This document shows positions 14,839 to 22,522 of a stretch of DNA of 26,757 nucleotides, piece by piece. The stretch is from Onstottus_B arcticum (GTDB lineage Bacteria > Acidobacteriota > Blastocatellia > UBA7656). Below the pieces are notes generated by a model. That model was not told the DNA's origin. It saw nothing but the letters and a program-made list of their open reading frames with translations, and did no database searches. Within the stretch, counting starts at the first letter, position 1, and every line of letters begins with the position of its first letter. A program made the position numbers and the translations under genes. The stretch lies in the NCBI GenBank assembly GCA_038040485.1, contig JBBPIE010000055.1:1-26757 (forward strand), in the 5' to 3' direction.

Positions 14839-16992
14839 TCAGCGGGTGAACGAAAATGGAATGGAAACCCGGCCGCTGCCGGCTGGACTTTCCACGCGAA
14901 CAATAACTGTCTTTCGCTTCTTTACTATTTTCTTCAGCTTCTTCTTTGTTCCAAAAATCGTCGTGAACGTGCCATCTCCCTGCTGAGCGCCGGAGAAGAA
15001 CGTGGTCGGAAGCTGGTTGTCGTCGCCGCTCTTGTTTACCGTAACAACAGCGTCGTTGTTAACGAATCCCGCGCCGGTGATCTTGAGCGACTCGCTGCCA
15101 TCCGGCCCTTCCGTGTACTCGATCGCGGTCACCGTGGGATAGCCAAGCCGGAGCCGCAGATTGCCACCGCTTCCCTTCCCGCTGACCTCAATCAGGTAAG
15201 TAACGCCTGCTGTTGCCGCGAAGGTCAGCAGCGACCTGTTCGCAGGGCTGATCGAACCGCCGAAGTCGTCGCTGCAAGCAACGCCAGCGAGCGAGCCGCA
15301 GACTCCGGTGTAGATACTCAGCACGGTGTCGTAGTCGCTCCCCGACGTGTCAACACCTAATACTGTGTTGCTGTTCGCCGTAAAGCTGTACCAGACGCTC
15401 GCTGAGTCGGAAGCGCCCGAGCATGAAACGGGATCCTCAGCCGACGAAGTAGCCGCGCCGGTATCCGAGTCCTCGAGAAAAGGTAGTGACTGAATTGCGC
15501 GAGGGCTCGAGCACGCGTCGTTAGCCGGCCCCCCGCCTCCGCCTCCTCCACCTCCTCCTCCAGATGAGCCGAAATCCACTTGCCCGTAGAATATCTCCTG
15601 GCGTCCGCGCCGACTGTCCGGCCACAGCACGTGCGCCTTGCCGCGGGCTGCGCTGACCCCCACGTAGTCCCCGATGCCTATTGCCGCGCTACTGCCGCCC
15701 AGGACGCTTGCTTGCACTCTTGGATCCGAACCGACCGCATTGACGCGAATGCTGTCACTGAAGCTCGCAGCTCCATCGGTCGACTGCGCAAGTTGCATAT
15801 TAATGAACCGGCCGGTTACATCATCTTCGCTTTCAAAGAACACAACGTTCACCGCACCAGTCGTCGAGTCGACGCTCAGCCAGGGAAAAAACTGGTCGCC
15901 TCCCCTGTTGTTATTCACACGCACTGGTGAACCTTTGATCACGCCGTTGTTGGTGAGCTGAAGTCTCTTCACAAAGACGTCTGCGTCTACCCGATTAGTC
16001 GTCTCGGCCCAGGCAACATACATTGCCCCGCGGTTCGGTCCTGAGCTTCTGTCCACATCGATCACGGGGAAGCTGTTCATCCGCGGCACGCCCCTTATGG
16101 ACAGGACGGCGTTCGGCGCGTCGAGCGAGCCAACATACGAATGTATGTTGAGATCAATCACATTAGGCAGGAACGTCTCGCCCCCGTCCGTCGAAGCATT
16201 GAAAAGAAGCACCCGAGCAGGCATCCCCAACCATGCCGTACAGAACTCGCCGTTTGGACCAATGGCCAGTGAAGGCCCGCGCATGTCTCCCGAATGACCG
16301 ACTGACTTCGGTTGCGAAAAGTGTGTTTCGCCGGGCCTCAAATGCGCGGACTTGATTACCGACAGATCTTGTAGGCTGATCGGCTGTACTTCCTTGACTA
16401 CCCAAACCGCATAGATCGTGTTCTTGAATGGGCTGGTTGGGGACGTATCAACGGTGACGTAGCATTTGTCGATCAACCTCGGCATCGGGTTGCCGACGTC
16501 GATCGTAACAAGGCGCGGGTCGCCAAACGTCTGACCGCCATCGGTTGATTTGAAGACGTAAACACTACTGTCAAAATTAGTGTTGTCGAGCATTAGCGCG
16601 CATAGATAAAAGTTACCCTCAAGGTCCGCGGCCACTGATGGATCTGAAGCTCGGCCCCAAGTCTTCTCCGGCGTTTCGAGTGTAAGCACCGAGTTTCCCC
16701 AGGTCTGCCCGGCATTCGACGAGTAATAGTAAGCAACTCGGGTGTTCCCTCTTCCTGCGGTGCCGCCTCCGTCGATCAACTTCGAGGCGCCGACGATGAT
16801 CTGATCGTTCTTTGGGCTCACCGCGATCGATGTCTCGTCGCGTGGATCAGTATTGTCTAGTGACGGGATCACCGGAAGCTCGAACAAAGTCGGCCCGGCG
16901 GCAACGCCGATCGATTTGAGCGGCGCGGACGCGGCTACTCCGACGCAAACCTGCGCGATCGATAGAACGATGGCGAGCACTATCTTTTGCAT
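14839..16992 (-). CDS. Secreted Asp-box beta-propeller protein with PPC-like and IPT-like domains
   Basis: A 717-residue exported protein from the ATG at 16992, which gives a clean signal peptide (1-21); the open frame runs 47 codons further upstream without one. Residues 45-475 form a sialidase-like propeller with four Asp-box repeats: SSNAGQTW (91-98), STDGGQTF (149-156), STDGGETF (267-274) and STDGAASF (404-411). Asp boxes are structural, so glycosidase activity is not implied and no arginine triad was identified. A run of 11 Gly follows (478-488), then a PPC-like bacterial domain (about 490-618) with paired Cys, and an IPT/TIG-like domain (620-717) carrying an odd basic stretch KKKLKKIVKKRK (683-694). 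It probably acts at or outside the cell surface. It lies upstream of the dehydrogenase gene and is divergent from mpl. Confidence 0.75.
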   Translation of the reverse strand: MQKIVLAIVLSIAQVCVGVAASAPLKSIGVAAGPTLFELPVIPSLDNTDPRDETSIAVSPKNDQIIVGASKLIDGGGTAGRGNTRVAYYYSSNAGQTWGNSVLTLETPEKTWGRASDPSVAADLEGNFYLCALMLDNTNFDSSVYVFKSTDGGQTFGDPRLVTIDVGNPMPRLIDKCYVTVDTSPTSPFKNTIYAVWVVKEVQPISLQDLSVIKSAHLRPGETHFSQPKSVGHSGDMRGPSLAIGPNGEFCTAWLGMPARVLLFNASTDGGETFLPNVIDLNIHSYVGSLDAPNAVLSIRGVPRMNSFPVIDVDRSSGPNRGAMYVAWAETTNRVDADVFVKRLQLTNNGVIKGSPVRVNNNRGGDQFFPWLSVDSTTGAVNVVFFESEDDVTGRFINMQLAQSTDGAASFSDSIRVNAVGSDPRVQASVLGGSSAAIGIGDYVGVSAARGKAHVLWPDSRRGRQEIFYGQVDFGSSGGGGGGGGGGGPANDACSSPRAIQSLPFLEDSDTGAATSSAEDPVSCSGASDSASVWYSFTANSNTVLGVDTSGSDYDTVLSIYTGVCGSLAGVACSDDFGGSISPANRSLLTFAATAGVTYLIEVSGKGSGGNLRLRLGYPTVTAIEYTEGPDGSESLKITGAGFVNNDAVVTVNKSGDDNQLPTTFFSGAQQGDGTFTTIFGTKKKLKKIVKKRKTVIVRVESPAGSGRVSIPFSFTR

Positions 16993-17101
16993 TTCACTCT
17001 CGGCGCTTTCGTCTGGCGGCTGCTGTCGCCGGTTCCCTGATTGTGGAGAGCCAAATTCTTTCACACACGTCGGAGCGCGCGCAAGCGGTTGCCTGCTCAA
17101 C

Positions 17102-17130
17102 TTCCCAAAGGTTTTTCTCACGGCTATACT
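17102..17130 (+). promoter_or_regulatory. Candidate promoter for mpl
   Basis: TTCCCA (17102-17107), 17-nt spacer, TATACT (17125-17130); the -10 box matches 5 of 6. The expected start near 17137 leaves only about 20 nt before the TTG at 17158, which supports that start over any upstream one. Confidence 0.5.
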
Positions 17131-17157
17131 CAAAGTTCATTTGCCTGGGGAATTTCA

Positions 17158-18561
17158 TTGCAAGGAAAGCACTACCATCTAATTGGGATTTGCGGCACCG
17201 CGATGGCTTCGTTGGCCGGAATGCTCATTCAACAAGGACACAAGGTCACCGGCTCAGACGAGAACGTATATCCCCCGATGTCGCTCGAGCTCGATCGTTT
17301 GGGCATCAAGGCGAGCGAGGGTTATCGGCCCGAGAATGTCACCGGCCGTCCTGACTACGTCGTCGTGGGAAACGCGATAACGCGGGGAAATCCCGAGCTG
17401 GAGTTCGTTCTCAATCAGAAGCTCCATTACACCTCGATGGCCGCTGTCGTGCAGGAGAACTTCATTCGAGGGCACGATTCGATAGTGGTCGCCGGGACTC
17501 ATGGCAAGACGACCACGTCATCGCTGATGGCCTGGGCGATGGAGCGAGCTGGAGCGAACCCTTCTTTTCTGGTGGGCGGCGTGGCTGAGAATTTTCAGTC
17601 GTCATTTCGCGTGACCGGCGGCAGGCACTTCGTCATCGAAGGCGATGAGTACGATACGGCTTACTTCGACAAGGGCCCCAAGTTCATGCACTACCTTCCG
17701 GACACCGTCATCCTCAACAACGTCGAGTTCGATCACGCCGACATCTACCGCGACCTTGACGCGGTGAAGTTCGCCTTCAGCCGCTTGATCAACTTGATAC
17801 CGATGAACGGCGCGCTTCTCGCCGGTTGGGACTCGGAGACCGTGAGGGAACTTTCCAAGCGCGCGCTATGCAAAGTTGACACTTTCGGGGTCGACGACGG
17901 CGCGAACTGGCAAGCGCGGGAGATCGACTTCAGCGGCGAGATGACGACCTTCACTGTGGACGTGGCCGGACGGCGTTTTGCTTCCTATCGCTCGCCGCTC
18001 GCTGGTTTGTTCAACGTGCGGAACTGCCTGGCGGTGATCGCCACGGGTGAAGCAGTGGGGCTGGACAGAAACGCCGTGGCCGAATCGCTCGCCGAATTCA
18101 AGAGCGTGAAACGCCGGATGCAAGTGCGCGGCGAGGTTCGAGGAGTTACGATCATCGACGACTTCGCGCATCACCCCACTGCCGTGCGCGAGACGTTGGC
18201 TGCAGCGCGCGCGAAGTACCCGGGCCGGCGGCTCGTCGCGCTGTTCGAGCCGCGCTCCTATACGGCCCAGATTCGCGCCTTTCAGGAGCAGCTCGAAATA
18301 GCTTTGAGCGAGGCCGATTCGATCGTCATCGCCGGGCTTTTTCACCCGGAGCGCTACACCGCCGATTCCGCTATCTCTCCCGCGGAGATGATAGCGCGAC
18401 TTCGAGGCCTCGGCCGCGAAGCCGAGTTCATACCTTCACCCGACGAAATCGTCGTGCACCTCAAGCCGCGGCTCAAGAAACACGACGTGGTTGTAATAAT
18501 GTCGAACGGTTCGTTCGGAGGGGTTCACGACAAGTTGATGCGGGCGTTGGAGAGAGATTAG
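17158..18561 (+). CDS. mpl: UDP-N-acetylmuramate:L-Ala-gamma-D-Glu-meso-DAP ligase (Mpl)
   Basis: Mpl joins recovered murein tripeptide to UDP-MurNAc with ATP, recycling cell-wall peptide in the cytoplasm. The 467-residue product has the Mur-ligase layout: N-terminal UDP-binding domain with HLIGICGTAMASLAGML and the Mpl-type GSDENVYPPMS (32-42), P-loop GTHGKTTTS (113-121), EGDEYDTAYFDKGPKF, NNVEFDHADIY and the C-terminal DDFAHHPTAVRETL and EPRSYTAQ. GSDENVYPPMS and the DEYDTA..D motif separate Mpl from MurC. The best start is TTG at 17158 (GGGGA about 6 nt upstream), giving MQGKHYHLIG; upstream codons in the frame do not resemble the family and lie before the predicted transcript start. It is convergent with the YkvA gene. 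Confidence 0.93.
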   Translation: MQGKHYHLIGICGTAMASLAGMLIQQGHKVTGSDENVYPPMSLELDRLGIKASEGYRPENVTGRPDYVVVGNAITRGNPELEFVLNQKLHYTSMAAVVQENFIRGHDSIVVAGTHGKTTTSSLMAWAMERAGANPSFLVGGVAENFQSSFRVTGGRHFVIEGDEYDTAYFDKGPKFMHYLPDTVILNNVEFDHADIYRDLDAVKFAFSRLINLIPMNGALLAGWDSETVRELSKRALCKVDTFGVDDGANWQAREIDFSGEMTTFTVDVAGRRFASYRSPLAGLFNVRNCLAVIATGEAVGLDRNAVAESLAEFKSVKRRMQVRGEVRGVTIIDDFAHHPTAVRETLAAARAKYPGRRLVALFEPRSYTAQIRAFQEQLEIALSEADSIVIAGLFHPERYTADSAISPAEMIARLRGLGREAEFIPSPDEIVVHLKPRLKKHDVVVIMSNGSFGGVHDKLMRALERD

Positions 18562-18581
18562 ACAATCGATTCTCACAACTC

Positions 18582-19016
18582 TTACTGGCCGCTCGCTCCG
18601 GCCGGCTCATCAACCATCACACTGAATCTGCCCTTTGGTTCAATCTTCCCTCGAAGCACGTTCTTCACTCGATCGGGCAAGAAGAACTCCGCGATCTTCG
18701 AAATGCTGTCCACCAGCTCCTTGATGTCCGTTCCACCGCGCCAGTGGTCCATCACCACCCGCCGGTCGGCACGGTTCAGCAACCTCAGTATTGAGATGGC
18801 CAGCAGATAAGCGTCATCAACCTGCCCGATGAAAGGTATGAAATCGGGGATGATGTCCAACGGCACGATGACGTACATGATGATGCCCGCCAGAATCGCC
18901 TTGTCAGACTTCGACACGCGGGCATCTTTCAGCAACCCAAGCAGCAGCCCCAAAAGATTGGGGACGAACAGCAACAGCTCACGCATTTTAGCCCGCTTGG
19001 CTTTTCGCTCCCGCAT
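18582..19016 (-). CDS. YkvA/DUF1232 family membrane protein
   Basis: A 144-residue protein with the DUF1232 signature: a hydrophobic helix IIMYVIVPLDIIPDFIPFIGQVDDAYLLAISILRLL containing PLDIIPD and the GQVDD motif (about 47-80 from this start). The family is widespread and of unknown biochemical role; members are small membrane-associated proteins. A Lys/Arg-rich N-terminus precedes a first hydrophobic stretch (ELLLFVPNLLGLLLGLL). The start at 19016 has GAGGAG about 8 nt upstream; an ATG six codons earlier would swallow that site. An excellent promoter lies at 19052-19080. The 3' end is 20 nt from that of mpl. Confidence 0.85.
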   Translation of the reverse strand: MRERKAKRAKMRELLLFVPNLLGLLLGLLKDARVSKSDKAILAGIIMYVIVPLDIIPDFIPFIGQVDDAYLLAISILRLLNRADRRVVMDHWRGGTDIKELVDSISKIAEFFLPDRVKNVLRGKIEPKGRFSVMVDEPAGASGQ

Positions 19017-19051
19017 TGGTCTCTCCTCGGCCATGAAGATGATTCGCGGGT

Positions 19052-19080
19052 ATTCTAAGTTGCGCGGGCGCGCGAGTCAA
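19052..19080 (-). promoter_or_regulatory. Sigma70-type promoter for the YkvA-family gene
   Basis: Minus strand: TTGACT (19080-19075), 17-nt spacer, TAGAAT (19057-19052); each box matches 5 of 6 consensus bases. Start near 19045, leader about 29 nt to the ATG at 19016. Confidence 0.6.
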
Positions 19081-19184
19081 TTTTGAAGTTGAGAAAGCGA
19101 GCGCTTTTCTGCATGGGGCGGAACCGGGCCGGCTCACGACTCGGCGCGAAGGTCGGAAGAGTCTTTTCTCAGCGGGAGCCAGAT

Positions 19185-19958
19185 TCAGAACTCAAACCAG
19201 AACTCGAAACTCTCGGGTTCTTCAGACGCGCCGACACCGAAGCGCGACCCGCCGTTGCGAAACACCTCTGTTGCCGGCTCGCCAATCGGCATTAGCTCCG
19301 GGTCGCAAATCGGGCTTGAAAAAAGGGCGATCGGTTTCATCCTGACGAAAACCTGCACGTTCTTCTGCAACTCGACGGTCCTAAACAATTCGCTGAACGC
19401 GCGCGATCGGTGCACCAGTTCATGCACTCTCAGTAGCGCAGCTTGGCGTTCCGCGCACTTTGTCTTCTTCGCCTCAACGCCGACAGCCGTGCGGATCAAC
19501 GACGAAGACGCGATCGTTCGCTTCCATCGAGCGGTGGCGACTCCATTCGACGCTGCCGACGAGCACGCGGTCTTAGGGCAAGTCTTAACTTGAATGGCCG
19601 GCGAGGCGACTGACAAAGAGGCCGACTCCCTGGCTTCCCAGATGGAGTCAAGGTCCGGTTCAGAATCCGGTTCGAAGCTCTTGCTGAAGGTCTCCGCGAC
19701 CGCTTGTTCCTGAGTGGGGGCGGCCGGATCCTCGGCAAAGCTATATTTCTTGACTAGCGATAACTCGGTGTCGGTTGCCGCCTGTGAGTTGTCTCCAAGC
19801 ACTCCGGCGACACTCCTCCAAGCCTCGAGCGCGGCAGACAGGCTGGGTGAGATGCTCACTTCGTAACCGGCGACCTTCAACGAAACGGGGACGATGGCAA
19901 GGCTCAGGAATAACAAAGCCAAACCGAGAGGTGCACTTGATCTGTCCGTCTTAACCAT
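19185..19958 (-). CDS. Membrane-anchored or exported protein of unknown function
   Basis: A 257-residue protein with one N-terminal hydrophobic helix (LGLALLFLSLAIVPVSLKVAG, about residues 11-31) that may be an uncleaved anchor or a signal. The rest is polar: an acidic, low-order region (about 60-110, TQEQAVAETFSKSFEPDSEPD), then a basic helical segment (ECAERQ-like: KKTKCAERQAALLRVHELVHRSRAFSELF) and a C-terminus ending FEFWFEF. Four Cys occur (CPKTAC, KCAE, ICDPE). No known family is recognised. The start at 19958 has GGAG 6 nt upstream. It is downstream of ruvB in the same direction, but a 190-nt gap with an 11-bp tandem repeat separates them, so it is probably transcribed on its own. Confidence 0.6.
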   Translation of the reverse strand: MVKTDRSSAPLGLALLFLSLAIVPVSLKVAGYEVSISPSLSAALEAWRSVAGVLGDNSQAATDTELSLVKKYSFAEDPAAPTQEQAVAETFSKSFEPDSEPDLDSIWEARESASLSVASPAIQVKTCPKTACSSAASNGVATARWKRTIASSSLIRTAVGVEAKKTKCAERQAALLRVHELVHRSRAFSELFRTVELQKNVQVFVRMKPIALFSSPICDPELMPIGEPATEVFRNGGSRFGVGASEEPESFEFWFEF

Positions 19959-20059
19959 CTTGATCTCCGGATGCACACAACAACCTGTGAAAGATGCCGC
20001 CTCGCGCCTTCAAACGAGCATTAACACCAGTAGTTCGAATTTCTCTGGCGATCTTGCAC

Positions 20060-20081
20060 TCGTTTTACAATCGTTTTACAA
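20060..20081. repeat. Two perfect tandem 11-bp repeats (TCGTTTTACAA)
   Basis: Copies at 20060-20070 and 20071-20081 are identical and directly adjacent. The 11-bp period is about one DNA turn, placing both copies on the same helix face, as in some operators. On the minus strand each copy begins TTGTAA, resembling a -35 box. They lie about 100 nt upstream of the 19958 start and 68 nt past the ruvB stop. Confidence 0.7.
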
Positions 20082-20148
20082 CCAGTCGCGGGTAAGTGTC
20101 TGAGGCCAGAAAAAGGTTGCAGGAAAAATTCAGGAAGAGGCTTGCAAG

Positions 20149-21180
20149 TCAACTAAACAAGCTGCCTTGATCGACGTGCCCACCAGGGCTCAACCCGAGG
20201 TGGTCAAAGGCCAGCCGGGTCGCCATCCGGCCCCGAGGCGTCCGGTTAAGGAAGCCTATCTGAATCAAGTAGGGCTCGTAGATCTCTTCAATCGCGTCCT
20301 TCTCTTCGCTGATCGCAGCCGAGAGCGTTCCGAGCCCGACCGGTCCGCCGTCAAACTTCTCAATTATAGTGTTGAGAAGCTTGCGGTCCACCTCGTCAAG
20401 TCCGTAGGCATCCACTTCCATACGGTTCAACGCGTCGGCAGCCACGCGATCGGTTATGCGCCCGTCGTAAAGCACTTCAGCTATGTCGCGAACGCGCCTC
20501 AGAAGACGATTCGAAATTCGAGGCGTCCCGCGGGACCGCTTCGCCAACTCCCGGGCTCCGCTCGCTTCGACCGTCACGCCGAGAATATCCGCCGAACGAT
20601 TAACGATCTCCTCGAGGTCCGCTACAAGATAGAAATCCAGATGAAGCGGAATCCCAAACCGGCCGCGCAGCGGCGCGCTTATCAGCCCCGCTCGGGTTGT
20701 GGCGCCGACCAGCGTGAACTTCGGCAGTTCGAGCTTTATCGAGCGCGCGGACGGTCCTTGCCCTATGATGATGTCGAGCTGGTAGTCTTCCATCGCGGGA
20801 TATAACACTTCTTCGATCGCGGGATTCAGCCGGTGAATCTCGTCTATGAACAGGACATCGCCCTCGGCCAGATTAGTCAACAGCGCTGCAAGGTCGCCGG
20901 CCTTTTCAATCACCGGACCCGCCGTTGATTTGATCTCGGTACCCATCTCGTTGGCGATGATGTGAGCGAGCGTGGTCTTGCCAAGTCCGGGAGGTCCATA
21001 TAACAGCACGTGATCGAGCGGCTGGGCGCGCTTTCGAGCAGCTTGAATAAAGATCGAGAGGTTCTCCTTGGCCTTCTTTTGACCTATGTATTCGCGCAGC
21101 CACTTCGGCCTGAGGCTCAGCTCGATCTGTTGTTCGTCGTCGCCCTCAGTGGCGCCAGATATGATCCTCTCCTCGTTCAT
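20149..21180 (-). CDS. ruvB: Holliday junction branch migration helicase RuvB
   Basis: RuvB is the AAA+ motor that, with RuvA, drives branch migration of Holliday junctions during recombination repair. The 343-residue product has RPKWLREYIGQ (24-34), Walker A GPPGLGKT (62-69), Walker B LFIDEIH (110-116), sensor GATTRAG (159-165), LRGRFG (171-176) with the Arg finger, and the C-terminal winged helix ending YLIQIGFLNRTPRGR. The ATG at 21180 is preferred over the GTG immediately before it. ruvA and ruvC are not adjacent, so the usual ruv operon is broken up here. It is divergent from the CYTH-like gene. Confidence 0.97.
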   Translation of the reverse strand: MNEERIISGATEGDDEQQIELSLRPKWLREYIGQKKAKENLSIFIQAARKRAQPLDHVLLYGPPGLGKTTLAHIIANEMGTEIKSTAGPVIEKAGDLAALLTNLAEGDVLFIDEIHRLNPAIEEVLYPAMEDYQLDIIIGQGPSARSIKLELPKFTLVGATTRAGLISAPLRGRFGIPLHLDFYLVADLEEIVNRSADILGVTVEASGARELAKRSRGTPRISNRLLRRVRDIAEVLYDGRITDRVAADALNRMEVDAYGLDEVDRKLLNTIIEKFDGGPVGLGTLSAAISEEKDAIEEIYEPYLIQIGFLNRTPRGRMATRLAFDHLGLSPGGHVDQGSLFS

Positions 21181-21253
21181 CACAACCCCGGCTGCTTCAA
21201 ACGGAAATTTGTTGGCGAGAGTTTAGCACACGCACTCGCACGCCGGAAAAGCA

Positions 21254-21283
21254 TTACCAAGTAACACCCGCTGCGCTTATACT
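21254..21283 (+). promoter_or_regulatory. Candidate promoter for the CYTH-like/GNAT gene pair
   Basis: TTACCA (21254-21259), 18-nt spacer, TATACT (21278-21283). The -10 box is the same TATACT used before mpl. Start near 21290 would give a leader of only about 14 nt before the ATG at 21304. Confidence 0.45.
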
Positions 21284-21303
21284 TTTTCATTCGAGAAACC
21301 AGA

Positions 21304-21918
21304 ATGACCAAACAACCCGAAGAAGGCGAGATATGGGAGTGGCGCGCGTTCGGGTCGCTCACCGGCGAGCTGGAAGCTGCAGTTCACGCTTATCCGGTCC
21401 GAATGTCGCTCGTCAACATCGAAGGTAAAGACATCTACTTCATCGCTCCCAAGAGCAATCACAACATCAAGCTTCGAAAGTACGATGACCGCTGGCTTCT
21501 CAAGTTCAAGCTACTGCTTGGAGGAGCGCCCGGCGAGGCTGAGCTCTACAACGAAAGCGCCGCCTATACTTATTCGTTCCCGATTGAGCGCGACAAGCTG
21601 AAAGTCACCTCGGGTTTGCTTCGAGTGAAGCTGAAAACAGTGCCCGCTGCGGTTTTGAGCGCCGACGAGTTTACGCGCGCGCTCGCCGAGGCCTCGCCTC
21701 CCGTTGGCCGAGCCGAAGTGAACAAGAAACGATCTCAGTTTGAGTTCGACGGCGGATGGATCGAGTTGGCCGAGGTCTGGTTTGCGAAACATCACACCAA
21801 CTCAATATCGATCCACTCCCCTGATCGTGAAGCCGTCGAACTCATGCGGCAACGGTTGTCGCTGGGTGAAGGTTGGGAAGTCATGAATTACGTCGAGGCG
21901 TGCCGAAGATGGGCTTAG
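21304..21918 (+). CDS. Divergent CYTH-like (triphosphate tunnel fold) protein, tentative
   Basis: A 204-residue cytoplasmic protein. I do not recognise it firmly. Its layout suggests a divergent CYTH fold: an N-terminal EIWEWRAFG (9-17) in the place of the usual ExExK strand, DIYFIAPKSNHNIKLRKYDD (43-62) like the family D-x-Y-F...LR-x-R block, LLKFKLLLG (65-73) like the lysine strand, and KKRSQFEFDGGWIELAEV (141-158) like the K-x-R...I-x-LD-x-V block. CYTH enzymes act on triphosphates or bind polyphosphate, but the key acidic and basic residues are only partly kept, so activity is open. The GNAT gene overlaps its 3' end by 10 nt, so the two are co-translated. Confidence 0.45.
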   Translation: MTKQPEEGEIWEWRAFGSLTGELEAAVHAYPVRMSLVNIEGKDIYFIAPKSNHNIKLRKYDDRWLLKFKLLLGGAPGEAELYNESAAYTYSFPIERDKLKVTSGLLRVKLKTVPAAVLSADEFTRALAEASPPVGRAEVNKKRSQFEFDGGWIELAEVWFAKHHTNSISIHSPDREAVELMRQRLSLGEGWEVMNYVEACRRWA

Positions 21919-22412
21919 CTGAAGGACCAACCATTCGACGAGCCACAACAGACGATGCGCGCGCGCTGACAGAGATCGCTCATCAAGCAAAGCGCCACTG
22001 GGGCTACCCCGAGCGCTGGATCGAAATCTGGAAGGACGCGCTCACGATCACTACAGACTTTATCTTGATCCACGAAGTCCACGTCGCATGTGTTGACGGC
22101 AAGATCGCCGGTTTCTCAGCGGTCGTCCGCGCCAACGACAAAGTCTGGCTTGAGCATCTGTGGGTCTTGCCCGAGCACATCGGCACGGGCCTGGGCAAAA
22201 TGCTGTTCACACACGCGGCCCGCGTAGCCGCCTCGACAGGTGCGCCCGCTTTGGAGATTGAGTCCGACCCAAACGCGGAGGGTTTCTACAGACTGATGGG
22301 ATCCACGCGAGTTGGAGAAGTTGTTTCCGAGATCGAAGGCGAAAAACGCGTGCTGCCGCTCCTCACCTTCGATCTGAGCCAACATCATGATTTGAATGTA
22401 TTCTCTGCGTAA
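21909..22412 (+). CDS. GNAT-family N-acetyltransferase
   Basis: A 167-residue acetyltransferase. It begins with IRRATTDDARALTEIAHQAK, typical of the GNAT N-terminal strand and helix, and has the acetyl-CoA pyrophosphate loop in LWVLPEHIGTGLGKMLFTHA (84-103; HIGTGLG at 90-96), followed by ALEIESDPNAEGFYRLMGS, the usual motif B with a Tyr. The substrate cannot be predicted. The ATG at 21909 lies inside the upstream gene (10-nt overlap), which implies coupled translation. The final three residues and the stop codon (TTC TCT GCG TAA) fall exactly at the start of the long inverted repeat at 22401, so the natural C-terminus may have been changed by insertion of that repeat. Confidence 0.88.
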   Translation: MGLAEGPTIRRATTDDARALTEIAHQAKRHWGYPERWIEIWKDALTITTDFILIHEVHVACVDGKIAGFSAVVRANDKVWLEHLWVLPEHIGTGLGKMLFTHAARVAASTGAPALEIESDPNAEGFYRLMGSTRVGEVVSEIEGEKRVLPLLTFDLSQHHDLNVFSA

Positions 22413-22515
22413 CCTCCGCGGCTCCGCGTCTCTGCGGTTAGAGAGTTCGCAAACTGGTAAACCTGGAAGTGCTCTCAACCGCAGAGACGCGGAGCCGCGG
22501 AGGTTACGCAGAGAA
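22401..22515. repeat. Long inverted repeat between GNAT and metG (39-bp perfect arms)
   Basis: Left arm 22401-22445 and right arm 22472-22515 are reverse complements over 39 bases, then differ by one extra A, then pair again over 5 bases (GAGAG/CTCTC). The loop is 26 nt. Inside the arms TCCGCG, TCCGCG and TCTGCG recur every 8 bases. The element covers nearly the whole gap between the convergent GNAT and metG genes, including the GNAT stop codon, and ends 7 nt from the metG stop. It can form a very stable hairpin from either strand and may terminate or protect both transcripts. Confidence 0.92.
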
Positions 22516-22522
22516 CTGAAGC

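Noticed and set aside
17041..17157. Upstream part of the mpl frame
   Set aside because: It starts before the predicted promoter, does not resemble Mpl, and a TTG with a G-rich site at 17158 gives the family N-terminus.
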